DNA of 33,903 bases from Bacilli bacterium (GTDB taxonomy: Bacteria > Bacillota_I > Bacilli_A > RFN20 > CAG-826). The position numbers were made by a program, and so were the translations under genes. The notes below the pieces were generated by a model that did no database searches, was not told the DNA's origin, and was given only the letters and a program-made list of their open reading frames with translations. Positions 6,418 to 14,385 of this stretch are shown piece by piece (within the stretch, counting starts at the first letter, position 1; every line of letters starts with the position of its first letter). The DNA is taken from NCBI GenBank assembly GCA_024408435.1, contig JAKSVA010000004.1, forward strand, positions 1 to 33,903, written 5' to 3'.

Positions 6418-8367
6418 ATGGATTATAAAAAGTGCGCTCAAGAAATTTTAAAAGCCATTGGAACTGATAAAAACATAATCTCGGCAGCCCATTGTGCGAC
6501 TCGTTTAAGAATCGTCATTTCGGATAACTCTAAAGTTAATAAAAAGCAGTTGGAACACATTGATGGAGTTAAGGGTATGTTTGTGGCTGCTGGGCAAGTA
6601 CAAATTGTAATTGGAACCGGCACCGTTAACAAAGTATATGAAGAAATGGCTAAGATTGGACATTTTGAAGTTAAGAGCACAGAAGATGTTAAAAAAGATG
6701 CGATGCGGAAACAAAATCCATTCTTTAGAGCAATTAAAACCTTGGGCGATATCTTTGTGCCAATTATTCCAGCGATTGTTGCATGTGGAATCTTAATGGG
6801 AGTATTAGAAGGTATTACAAAGATTCCTGGTTGGGATCCAGCGTGGAGTGATAATGTATGGTATGTATTATTTCATAATATTTCTAATGCGGCTTTTGCG
6901 TGTCTTCCTATTTTAATTGCGGTATCCGCGGCAGGCGTATTTAGATGTAATAAATTATTAGCAGCAGTAGTTGGTATTATTTTAGTCCATCCAGGACTCA
7001 CTAATGCTTGGGATATTCCAACATTATTAGATCACGCAGCTGGAATAGGGACTACTGACCCTAAAGTTATAGCAGATGCTGCGCAAACTCTTGCGCGAAT
7101 TACGTTATTCCAAATTGGTGACTGGAAAGTGTATTTAACTGGTTTTCAAGGACACGTTATTCCAATCATTATGTCCATTTGGTTGTTATCCTTTTGTGAA
7201 AAGAAACTACATAAAGTTGTTCCTGAGATGATTGACTTATTTGTTACTCCATTAGTATCAGTATTAATTACCGGTGCGACATCATTTATCATCATTGGGC
7301 CGATTTTCTCAACTGCAGAAAACGCTGTTTTGTATGCGTGTGAGTGGTTTATTTCAATTCCGTTTGGTTTCGGCGGTCTAATTATCGGTGGCGTTTATGC
7401 CCTAACTGTTATTGTTGGTCTCCATCATATGTATAACGCTCTTGAAGCTGGACTAATCAGTAAATCTGGATTTAACCCATGGATGCCGATTGCCACTTGT
7501 GTTAATACTGCTCAAGGTGCGGCGGCTTTAGCCGTGGCGGTTAAAACCAAAGATAAAAAACTTAAAGCGATTGGTTATTCAGGAGCATTATCAGCTTATC
7601 TAGGTATTACTGAACCAGCGCTATTTGGTATTAACCTAAGATTTAAGAAACCATTAATTGCTGGTTGTATTGGTGGCGCGATTGGTGGATGGTTTGTGGC
7701 GTTACTTGGCGTTAAAGCTAATGCATATGGAGTAACTGGTATCTTTGGCATTCTTATTACGATGTTTGAAGTTAAAAACTTGTTACTTTATTTAGCGGGT
7801 ATTGCGATTGCTTCTGGTGCAGCATTTGCAATTTCCTTCATCCTTTATAAAGACGAGAAAGAAGTTGAACCTGTTTTAAAAATTGCATATGAAAAATTAA
7901 ATAAGAACGAAGTTGGTAATCCAATGGAAGGTAAAGTCATTCCTTTAAAACAAGTTAAAGACAAGACTTTTTCCAAAGGCGTTTTAGGGAAAGGCTTAGC
8001 GGTAGTGCCAATTATGGATAAAGATGGGTTTGGTTACGTTTATGCGCCATTTGATGGTACGTTAGAAACGCTATTTGAAACGAAGCATGCATTAGGGCTT
8101 TCTAAAGATGGAATTGAGGTATTAATCCATGTGGGTATTAATACTGTTCAATTAAAAGGCGAGGGTTTTACTGCATATAAAAAGACAGGCGATCAAGTAA
8201 AACGTGGTGATTTACTAGTGAAAGTTAATTTAAAATTATTACAAAAGAAAGGTTATGATATTACTACACCAATCATTATCACTAATTCGGGTGAATTTAA
8301 AAAGATTGGCGTGTTATCTAAAGGAACATTAAATAAAGAAGGGAAGTGTTTATCTTGTCAAGCGTAA
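6418..8367 (+). CDS. Sucrose-type PTS transporter, fused EIIB-EIIC-EIIA
   Basis: A protein of 649 residues. An EIIB domain (about 1-85) carries the phosphorylated Cys26 in AAHCATRLR. A polytopic EIIC domain (about 100-470) belongs to the glucose/sucrose superfamily. A C-terminal Crr-like EIIA domain (about 495-640) carries the active His571 in VLIHVGINTV and the second conserved His in ETKHALG. It imports and phosphorylates a disaccharide, taking phosphate from HPr. The overlapping GH32 gene makes sucrose the likely substrate; trehalose-type relatives share the domain layout. ATG 6418 is chosen because AAGGAG (6406-6411) lies six bases upstream; the in-frame ATG at 6394 has no ribosome site. 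The leader carries an operator-like palindrome and an attenuator. No regulator gene is adjacent. Confidence 0.92.
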   Translation: MDYKKCAQEILKAIGTDKNIISAAHCATRLRIVISDNSKVNKKQLEHIDGVKGMFVAAGQVQIVIGTGTVNKVYEEMAKIGHFEVKSTEDVKKDAMRKQNPFFRAIKTLGDIFVPIIPAIVACGILMGVLEGITKIPGWDPAWSDNVWYVLFHNISNAAFACLPILIAVSAAGVFRCNKLLAAVVGIILVHPGLTNAWDIPTLLDHAAGIGTTDPKVIADAAQTLARITLFQIGDWKVYLTGFQGHVIPIIMSIWLLSFCEKKLHKVVPEMIDLFVTPLVSVLITGATSFIIIGPIFSTAENAVLYACEWFISIPFGFGGLIIGGVYALTVIVGLHHMYNALEAGLISKSGFNPWMPIATCVNTAQGAAALAVAVKTKDKKLKAIGYSGALSAYLGITEPALFGINLRFKKPLIAGCIGGAIGGWFVALLGVKANAYGVTGIFGILITMFEVKNLLLYLAGIAIASGAAFAISFILYKDEKEVEPVLKIAYEKLNKNEVGNPMEGKVIPLKQVKDKTFSKGVLGKGLAVVPIMDKDGFGYVYAPFDGTLETLFETKHALGLSKDGIEVLIHVGINTVQLKGEGFTAYKKTGDQVKRGDLLVKVNLKLLQKKGYDITTPIIITNSGEFKKIGVLSKGTLNKEGKCLSCQA

Positions 8368-9656
8368 AAAAGTTTTTGCCTCATTTCCATCTATATCCTC
8401 ATTCAGGGCGTTTAAACGATCCCAATGGGTTATGTTATTTTAATCATCGCTTTCATATTTTTTATCAAAGTAATCCGTTTTCTACTTTAAGAAAGAAAAC
8501 TTATTGGGGTCATTATTCCACAAAAGATTTTGTTAACTATCAATTTCATGGTTTAGCCATTTCTCCTAACACTAAATATGATCGAGATGGCGCCTATAGT
8601 GGGTCCGCTATTGTTAATAAAAATAAATTATATTTATTTTATACAGGAAATGTTAAACATAAAGGTAACTACGATTATGTTTTAACTGGTCGAGAAAGCA
8701 ACACTATGCGAGTGGAATCTACTGACGGAATTCATTTTACTAATAAAAAAGTTATCTTTACTAACAAAGATTATCCCTCTAATTTATCTTTACATGTCCG
8801 CGATCCATATGTATTTAAAATGAACAAAAATTTTTATATGGTTTTAGGTGCGCGGACAAAAGATAATCATGGTGCCTATCTTTTGTACAAAAGCAAAGAT
8901 TTAACGCATTTTAAGTTAATTAAAAATTATAAGAGTAAAGATTTAGGTTATATGTTTGAATGCCCAAGCGTCTTTACTCTTGCTCATAAAAAAATATTTT
9001 CCTTTTCTCCACAAGGTCTTAAAGCAGAGAAAAATCGTTTTAAAAATATCTACTCATCTGGATATATAGTTAATCGTATTAATAAAAATAACTATCATGA
9101 ATGGGATTTAGGATATGACTTCTACGCTCCACAAATTTTTATAGATCATAAAGGAAGAAGAATATTAATTGGTTGGGCGGGTTTAGAAGGTTATTCTTAT
9201 TCTTATCTAGAAGAAAAAGAAGGCTGGAAACATTGTTTAACTTTGCCGCGTGAATTAACCTTTAAAAATAATAAAATTTATCAACAACCGATTAAAGAGA
9301 TAACTAATTTGTATCAAAAGTTTAAAAAAGTTAAGGCTTACATTGGGACAAATTTTATTGCTAATTTTAAAGTTAAAAAAGACACGGAGGTTACAATAAG
9401 CAATTCGTTGATTATTAAATTCAATACCAACAAAATGTCGACTCATTTTAAATGTAATGGTGCTAATCGAGTAAATCGAGAATATAAAATTAATATTCAT
9501 GAAGTTAGCATCATATTAGATAACTCAATATGTGAGATTTATCTTAATAAAGGCGAATATGTTTTTACAAGTCGCATCTACGCTCCTCATTCAGGAATCA
9601 AAATCAAAGGTAGTAACGCAACTATCGGAGCAATTAAATCAGCTAGTTATAAATAA
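8346..9656 (+). CDS. scrB: GH32 sucrose-6-phosphate hydrolase
   Basis: A protein of 436 residues from GTG 8346. A five-bladed propeller is followed by a short beta-sandwich (from about 330). Catalytic motifs are all present: RLNDPNG with nucleophile Asp25, YSGSAIV, the transition-state Asp in HVRDPYVF (152-154), and acid/base Glu205 in FECPSVF; YAPQIF follows. It cleaves sucrose 6-phosphate to glucose 6-phosphate and fructose, the step after the upstream PTS. The gene overlaps the PTS stop by up to 22 bases, suggesting coupled translation. The start is uncertain. GTG 8346 sits only two bases after the ribosome-site-like GAAGGG, while in-frame TTG 8355 has more natural spacing. There is no signal peptide, so it is cytoplasmic. 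Codons are even more AT-rich than those of the neighbours. Confidence 0.92.
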   Translation: MFILSSVKKFLPHFHLYPHSGRLNDPNGLCYFNHRFHIFYQSNPFSTLRKKTYWGHYSTKDFVNYQFHGLAISPNTKYDRDGAYSGSAIVNKNKLYLFYTGNVKHKGNYDYVLTGRESNTMRVESTDGIHFTNKKVIFTNKDYPSNLSLHVRDPYVFKMNKNFYMVLGARTKDNHGAYLLYKSKDLTHFKLIKNYKSKDLGYMFECPSVFTLAHKKIFSFSPQGLKAEKNRFKNIYSSGYIVNRINKNNYHEWDLGYDFYAPQIFIDHKGRRILIGWAGLEGYSYSYLEEKEGWKHCLTLPRELTFKNNKIYQQPIKEITNLYQKFKKVKAYIGTNFIANFKVKKDTEVTISNSLIIKFNTNKMSTHFKCNGANRVNREYKINIHEVSIILDNSICEIYLNKGEYVFTSRIYAPHSGIKIKGSNATIGAIKSASYK

Positions 9657-9677
9657 TAAACTATTTACTAATTCAAT

Positions 9678-10433
9678 CTAATAACCTTTCTGCTTTTCGA
9701 TTTCGAGCTTTTCTTCTAGTTTTGGGAAAAAGGTTTTTAATTCCACATATTTATCGATAAAACTCATCACTAAACCTACTATCGGTCCGCTTAATATGAC
9801 ATTTAATAAAGTGCCATAACTAAGGTGATAGTTCCAGAATTGCCAATCTTGATAAATGCCATAGATGATAAAAATAGACACTAGCATAAATGTAATATCA
9901 AACATTAAGACGATAATCCAACTTTTTTTAATGTGATAGTGTGCGACTAGTCCTTTTTGGACTAGGAAAATAGTAGGAGGATATAAATATCCCTTAAAGA
10001 ATAAGGCAACTGAAGTAGGGAGGCAACAAATGGATAACAATAATAAAATAATTCTTAGATAAAGAGGATAATTATGATTAATGTCAGGCCAAAAAGCAGG
10101 GATCCATTGGAATGCATAAAGGATGACAGCGTAAATAAAAGTAGTTAAAAATGATAATAAAAATGCCGGACGAAATTTACGGATTACAATACAAAACATT
10201 ACTAAGAAGCAAGCATAAATAATAATTTCTGAAAAAGGTTGAGAACCAATAATATGAGAAATACCTTTTCCCCAACTGGTAGGGAGCGCATTAGAAATCG
10301 CATATGATAAAGCTAATGCGCTAGGGGAATAGACGGATGCCCCAAGATTTGCCACTACGCTTAAAGCGGTGCCTAATGCATATAAAATTATTGATATGAT
10401 ATATAGAGTTTCTTTATGAATGGTTATTTTCAC
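9678..10433 (-). CDS. YczE/YitT-like integral membrane protein
   Basis: A protein of 251 residues with about six hydrophobic segments and a charged C-terminal tail (KLEEKLEIEKQKGY). The N-terminal segment ALGTALSVVANLGASVYSP matches the Gly-rich first helix typical of the YczE/YyaS/YitT group of membrane proteins of unknown role. The start is GTG (10431-10433); no ATG occurs early in the frame. On the minus strand a TATGAT box (10448-10443) places the transcription start about three bases before this GTG, so the mRNA would be nearly leaderless. The gene converges on scrB with 21 bases between stops, and it is divergent from mfd. Stop codon is TAG. Confidence 0.75.
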   Translation of the reverse strand: MKITIHKETLYIISIILYALGTALSVVANLGASVYSPSALALSYAISNALPTSWGKGISHIIGSQPFSEIIIYACFLVMFCIVIRKFRPAFLLSFLTTFIYAVILYAFQWIPAFWPDINHNYPLYLRIILLLLSICCLPTSVALFFKGYLYPPTIFLVQKGLVAHYHIKKSWIIVLMFDITFMLVSIFIIYGIYQDWQFWNYHLSYGTLLNVILSGPIVGLVMSFIDKYVELKTFFPKLEEKLEIEKQKGY

Positions 10434-10442
10434 TGTCTATTA

Positions 10443-10448
10443 ATCATA
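10443..10448 (-). promoter_or_regulatory. -10 box of the YczE-like gene
   Basis: TATGAT on the minus strand, nine bases before GTG 10433. The predicted transcription start is near 10436, leaving about three leader bases and no room for a Shine-Dalgarno. Confidence 0.4.
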
Positions 10449-10477
10449 ACATAATTAGAGATTTTTTATATATATTG

Positions 10478-10486
10478 TGATATATT
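10478..10486 (+). promoter_or_regulatory. Extended -10 promoter of mfd
   Basis: TGATATATT at 10478-10486 is a TGn extended -10. The start of transcription would be near 10493, a few bases before the Shine-Dalgarno AAGGAGGT (10499-10506). Confidence 0.45.
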
Positions 10487-10534
10487 ACTTTACTAAGTAA
10501 GGAGGTATCTTTACGAGCACTAACTTACTTAGTG
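10485..10534 (+). promoter_or_regulatory. Alternative hairpins around the mfd ribosome site
   Basis: Three pairings compete. TTACTT (10485-10490) pairs with AAGTAA (10495-10500). ACTAAGTAA (10492-10500) pairs perfectly with TTACTTAGT (10525-10533), holding the Shine-Dalgarno and start in its loop. CACTAA (10518-10523) pairs with TTAGTG (10529-10534) just ahead of TTTT. Such mutually exclusive folds could control translation of mfd. Confidence 0.35.
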
Positions 10535-13500
10535 TTTTAAAAGGCAATAATGCCATACCCCCCCTAAAAAACAAATCGGGGATTTTTGTCGTGGATGATA
10601 CTTTAGGTATCTCATTATTACTGGCTAGTTATTATCAAGACAATAAAGAAAACATCTTAATCTTAGCAAGTAATTTATATAACGCTCAACGAATTGCGAA
10701 TTTGTTATCTAGTTTAATTGGCGATGAGAAAGTTATTCTTTTTCCCGCTGATGAATTATTACACGCAGAAAATTTAGCAACCTCAAAGGAATTAGTCGCG
10801 CATCGTCTTTATGCGCTAAATGAATCTCTCAAAGCCAAAAATAAAATATTAGTTGCTCACCCTGCAAGCGCGTTACGTTACTTACCATCACCGCAGTTAT
10901 TTCAAGAATTAACTATTACGTTAGAAGTCGGCCAAACGATTGAGGTTGATGAATTAATCAATAAGTTATTAAGAAGTGGTTATTATCGAGTTAACAAGAT
11001 CGACCATTCATTACAATTTGCAAAACGTGGCGACATTATTGATATTTATTCAATTAATCATGATCAACCAATTCGCTTATCTTTATTCGATAATGAAATT
11101 GAATCAATCGCGTATTTTGATATCGCTACGCAAGAAAGCAAAAATAAAATTAATGAAGTAACTATTACCCCAGCGAGTGATATGTTATTTACCACTAATG
11201 AGTATAATTTCATTAAACGTAAACTAATCTTACAAGCTGAAGATGATAAATTAAATTTAGATAATGATCACTCTGAATTATTAATCAATCGTACGAATGA
11301 AGATATTGAACGATTACTTAATTATGAATCAAGTGACAATCTATATAAGTATTATGGTTATCTCCAAGATAAGCATTATTCGATTTTTGATTATTTTAAA
11401 TCAGATTTTATCATTTATTCTAATGATGAACAATTTCATACTTCTACTGATTTACTACGGAAAGAGAGCGTTGAATATTTAGATGAATTAAAAGAAGAAG
11501 GCAAAATTATTACCCATCTTGAAATGTTTCAACGGGTTGAACTTTTAACCCAACATAAAAAAGTTATTCACACAAAAAAATATCAAGAAAATCCAAGTGA
11601 TATTGTCTTTAATGTTCGTCCAATTGTTATAGATGGTAATCGTAATATTTTATCCACAATTGAAAGTTACCATCATTCTAACCAAAAGGTAATTATTGCT
11701 CTGGCAAACGTTGCGCAAAAGAATAACGTTATTGATATTTTAAAAGAGGCCAAGCTTCCTTTTGATGAAACAACTGAATTAAACTTACCTAATCAAGATA
11801 TTGGTGTCACGATTTATTCTTTAAATGAGGGCTTTGAATTATATCAAGATAAAATTGCTGTCTTAACTGCACGTGAATTATTTAACTTTAAAGCACAAAG
11901 TTCGCGCTTTATGGCGCGCTTTAAAGAAGGCGTTATTCTTCATTCATACGAAGATCTAAGACCAGGCGATTATGTAGTGCATGAATATAATGGCATTGGT
12001 AAATTCATTGATATTGAAACATTAGAAGTCGATGGCGTGCATCGTGATTTCCTCCATCTTGAATACGCTGGGCAAGATAAACTTTATGTGCCATTAAACC
12101 AATTCCGTTTAGTAAGAAAATATTCAGGTCGAGAGGGTGTTGTACCTAAATTATCTAGTTTAAATAGTAAAACCTGGGATAAGACAAAAGAAAAGATTAA
12201 GAATCGTCTAAATGAATTAACAGAGCGTTTGAGTTTACTATATAAAGAAAGAGCATCCATCCCTGGATTTGCGTTTCCTAAAGATGATATTTATCAAGAG
12301 AAGTTTAACAATGAATTTTCATATCGCTTAACGGATGATCAAGAAGAAGCGTATCGCGAAATTCGTGATGATATGGAAAAACCATATCCGATGGATCGCC
12401 TATTATGTGGTGATGTTGGTTTTGGTAAAACCGAAGTAGCTTTCCGCGCAATTTTTAAATGTATTAACGCTGGAAAGCAAGCTGCTTTATTATGTCCAAC
12501 GACATTACTATGTCGTCAACATTATGAATTAGCGAAAACGCGTTTTGCCTCATTTGGTGTTAAAATAGCAGTATTTTCACGCTTAATTCCATTAAATGAA
12601 CAACGACAATATATTAAAGAAATTAAAGAAGGAAAAATTCATTTAGTAATTGGTACACATCGCTTATTAAGTAAAGACATTACTTTTAATAATTTAGGTC
12701 TATTAGTAGTAGATGAAGAGCAACGTTTTGGTGTTGAGCAAAAAGAAAGAATAAAAGAAATTAAACGCGATGTTGATGTGTTAAGTTTAAGCGCAACGCC
12801 AATTCCTAGAACACTACAAATGTCATTAGTGGGGATTCGTTCATTAAGTCAAATTAATACTGCCCCCAAAAGTCGTAATTCAATTCAAACTTATGTCACT
12901 CCGTTTAGTGAACCAATCGTTAAAGAAGTAATTGAGCGAGAACTATCACGTGATGGTCAAATCTTCTATGTTCATAATAATGTTTATTCAATTCATGCGG
13001 TAGCAAGCCATTTAGCTAATCTTGTTCCACTAGCAAGAATTGGTGTCGTTCATGGACAAATGAGTCGCGATGAAATTGAAGACGTCATGTTAAAGTTCTA
13101 TGCTGGTGAGATTAATTTATTAGTTGCGACATCAATCATCGAGAATGGGATCGATGTTCCTAATGCAAATATGATTATCGTTGAAAACGCTGATATGTTT
13201 GGCTTAGCGCAGCTTTATCAAATTAAAGGACGTGTTGGTCGGAGTGACCGTATTGCGTATGCTTATTTATTTTATAATCCTCATAAGATTATGAATGCGG
13301 AAGCACATAAGCGCTTAGTCGCAATTCAAGAATTTGCGGAACTTGGTAGTGGTTATAAAATCGCCCAGCGCGATTTAATGATTCGTGGCGCAGGTGATAT
13401 GTTAGGAAGAGAACAAGCTGGTTTTATTGATTCAATTGGAATTGATTTATACATTAAATTATTAAATGAAGCGGTTAGTAAACAGCGTCATGAAATAATT

Positions 13501-13965
13501 ATTGAACATAAACCAAACAAGCTTTTATCATTAGATGCCTATATTCCAAATGACTATATCGTAAAAAGTGAGAAGGTTGAAGTCTATCAAGAAATCGAGA
13601 ACGCAGAAGATATTAAAACTGTTAACAAGATCAAGAAACGTTTAAAAGATATTTATGGTCGTTTGCCACTAGAAGTAAATAATTTATTAATGAAAAAGCG
13701 AATTGATTTAATTACGATGTCAGAAGAGTTTAGAAGCATCCGTGAATTCTCTGATCGGCTAGTGCTTTTCTTATCTGATTCTTTTTGCGAGAAAAATGGA
13801 ATTGCGATTAAACTCTTTGATATCCTTTATCCGTTCATGAATAAATTAAAGATTTCTTATTTAAAAAAAGAATTACGAATTGAGCTAAGAAAAGATGAAC
13901 TTTGGCTTCATGATTTAGAAAAGGTAGTTGAAGCAATTCATAAATTATATCTTGAAGAAAAATAG
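10513..13965 (+). CDS. mfd: Transcription-repair coupling factor Mfd, likely ACG start
   Basis: A DNA translocase that removes RNA polymerase stalled at lesions and recruits UvrA. In the 1150-residue reading: a UvrB-like N-terminal module (about 1-330), the RNA-polymerase-interacting domain from RPGDYVVHEYNGIGKF (483 on), Walker A GDVGFGKT (633-640), the DEEQ box (734-737), helicase motifs with SATPIPRTLQMS and GRVGRSDR, and a C-terminal TRCF domain near 1040-1140. The first standard codon in frame is GTG 10591, but it has no ribosome site and would remove about 26 residues of the domain. The frame is open upstream to ACG 10513, seven bases after a perfect GGAGG. The added residues STNLLSVLKGNNAIPPLK bring the N-terminus to family length. 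So the start is either a non-canonical ACG or a mutated ATG. A C7 tract lies at 10558-10564. Stop is TAG. Confidence 0.9.
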   Translation, partial: TSTNLLSVLKGNNAIPPLKNKSGIFVVDDTLGISLLLASYYQDNKENILILASNLYNAQRIANLLSSLIGDEKVILFPADELLHAENLATSKELVAHRLYALNESLKAKNKILVAHPASALRYLPSPQLFQELTITLEVGQTIEVDELINKLLRSGYYRVNKIDHSLQFAKRGDIIDIYSINHDQPIRLSLFDNEIESIAYFDIATQESKNKINEVTITPASDMLFTTNEYNFIKRKLILQAEDDKLNLDNDHSELLINRTNEDIERLLNYESSDNLYKYYGYLQDKHYSIFDYFKSDFIIYSNDEQFHTSTDLLRKESVEYLDELKEEGKIITHLEMFQRVELLTQHKKVIHTKKYQENPSDIVFNVRPIVIDGNRNILSTIESYHHSNQKVIIALANVAQKNNVIDILKEAKLPFDETTELNLPNQDIGVTIYSLNEGFELYQDKIAVLTARELFNFKAQSSRFMARFKEGVILHSYEDLRPGDYVVHEYNGIGKFIDIETLEVDGVHRDFLHLEYAGQDKLYVPLNQFRLVRKYSGREGVVPKLSSLNSKTWDKTKEKIKNRLNELTERLSLLYKERASIPGFAFPKDDIYQEKFNNEFSYRLTDDQEEAYREIRDDMEKPYPMDRLLCGDVGFGKTEVAFRAIFKCINAGKQAALLCPTTLLCRQHYELAKTRFASFGVKIAVFSRLIPLNEQRQYIKEIKEGKIHLVIGTHRLLSKDITFNNLGLLVVDEEQRFGVEQKERIKEIKRDVDVLSLSATPIPRTLQMSLVGIRSLSQINTAPKSRNSIQTYVTPFSEPIVKEVIERELSRDGQIFYVHNNVYSIHAVASHLANLVPLARIGVVHGQMSRDEIEDVMLKFYAGEINLLVATSIIENGIDVPNANMIIVENADMFGLAQLYQIKGRVGRSDRIAYAYLFYNPHKIMNAEAHKRLVAIQEFAELGSGYKIAQRDLMIRGAGDMLGREQAGFIDSIGIDLYIKLLNEAVSKQRHEIIIEHKPNKLLSLDAYIPNDYIVKSEKVEVYQEIENAEDIKTVNKIKKRLKDIYGRLPLEVNNLLMKKRIDLITMSEEFRSIREFSDRLVLFLSDSFCEKNGIAIKLFDILYPFMNKLKISYLKKELRIELRKDELWLHDLEKVVEAIHKLYLEEK
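10558..10564 (+). repeat. C7 homopolymer inside the mfd 5' coding region
   Basis: Seven consecutive C residues, rare in DNA this AT-rich, in codons 16-18 of the ACG-started reading. An out-of-frame ATG at 10550 with a weak AAAAGG ribosome site would join the mfd frame if the tract had eight C. With seven it stops at 10565. Confidence 0.6.
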
Positions 13966-13971
13966 TAAAAT
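13966..13971 (+). promoter_or_regulatory. -10-like box placing +1 on the rqcP ATG
   Basis: TAAAAT lies immediately after the mfd stop. Transcription would begin exactly at A of ATG 13978, giving a leaderless mRNA. The gene has no Shine-Dalgarno. Read-through from mfd is the alternative. Confidence 0.35.
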
Positions 13972-13977
13972 AAATCT

Positions 13978-14217
13978 ATGCGGTTAGATAAGTATTTAAA
14001 GTTAACACGATTAATCAAAAGAAGAGAAGTGGCGAAAGTCCTAATTACGGAAGGCTCAATTTTAGTTAATAACAAAATAATTAAACCATCTTATAGTGTT
14101 GAAATAGGAGATGTTATTAAATTAAAACTTGGCGAAAAAATTATTAAAATTAAAGTTAAAGATATTAAAGAAGTGGTTAATAAGAAATCTGCTTCAAGCC
14201 TATATGATATTATATAA
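13978..14217 (+). CDS. rqcP: S4-domain RNA-binding protein RqcP (YabO)
   Basis: A 79-residue protein formed almost entirely by an S4 RNA-binding domain: MRLDKYLKLTRLIKRREVAK, then ITEGSILVNNKIIKPSYSVEIGD. This is the Hsp15/YabO type. In Bacillus this protein (RqcP) binds obstructed 50S subunits with RqcH and supports alanine tailing of stalled nascent chains. It lies 12 bases downstream of mfd, close to its place in Bacillus (mfd, then a few genes, then yabO). No Shine-Dalgarno precedes the ATG, and a TAAAAT box suggests a leaderless transcript. Confidence 0.88.
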   Translation: MRLDKYLKLTRLIKRREVAKVLITEGSILVNNKIIKPSYSVEIGDVIKLKLGEKIIKIKVKDIKEVVNKKSASSLYDII

Positions 14218-14226
14218 TATAATACA

Positions 14227-14263
14227 TTAACTACAAATATGATAGATATATAAATGTAGTTAA
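14227..14263 (+). repeat. Inverted repeat after rqcP
   Basis: TTAACTACA (14227-14235) and TGTAGTTAA (14255-14263) are perfect nine-base arms around a 19-base loop that holds a smaller ATAT/ATAT pairing. A TTTTTT run follows only at 14275-14280, so it is at best a weak terminator; an operator is possible. The rest of the 168-base gap to 14386 holds the next promoter. Confidence 0.4.
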
Positions 14264-14306
14264 AATATTCCTTAGTTTTTTCTTCAATTAAAAAATAATT
14301 GAACAA

Positions 14307-14336
14307 TTGACACATTTTTACGCTTTGTTGTAAAAT
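14307..14336 (+). promoter_or_regulatory. Strong sigma-A-type promoter of the repeat lipoprotein
   Basis: A perfect -35 TTGACA (14307-14312), 18-base spacer and -10 TAAAAT (14331-14336). Transcription should start near 14343, leaving a leader of about 43 bases with GGAGA (14376-14380) ahead of ATG 14386. Confidence 0.75.
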
Positions 14337-14385
14337 CAGCATGTAATCTCTTATAGGCATCTATATAACGTTAATGGAGAATATT

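Noticed and set aside
14091-14360. Minus-strand 89-codon frame over rqcP
   Set aside because: It is antisense to a clear S4-domain gene and low in complexity, has no ribosome site, and crosses the next promoter.
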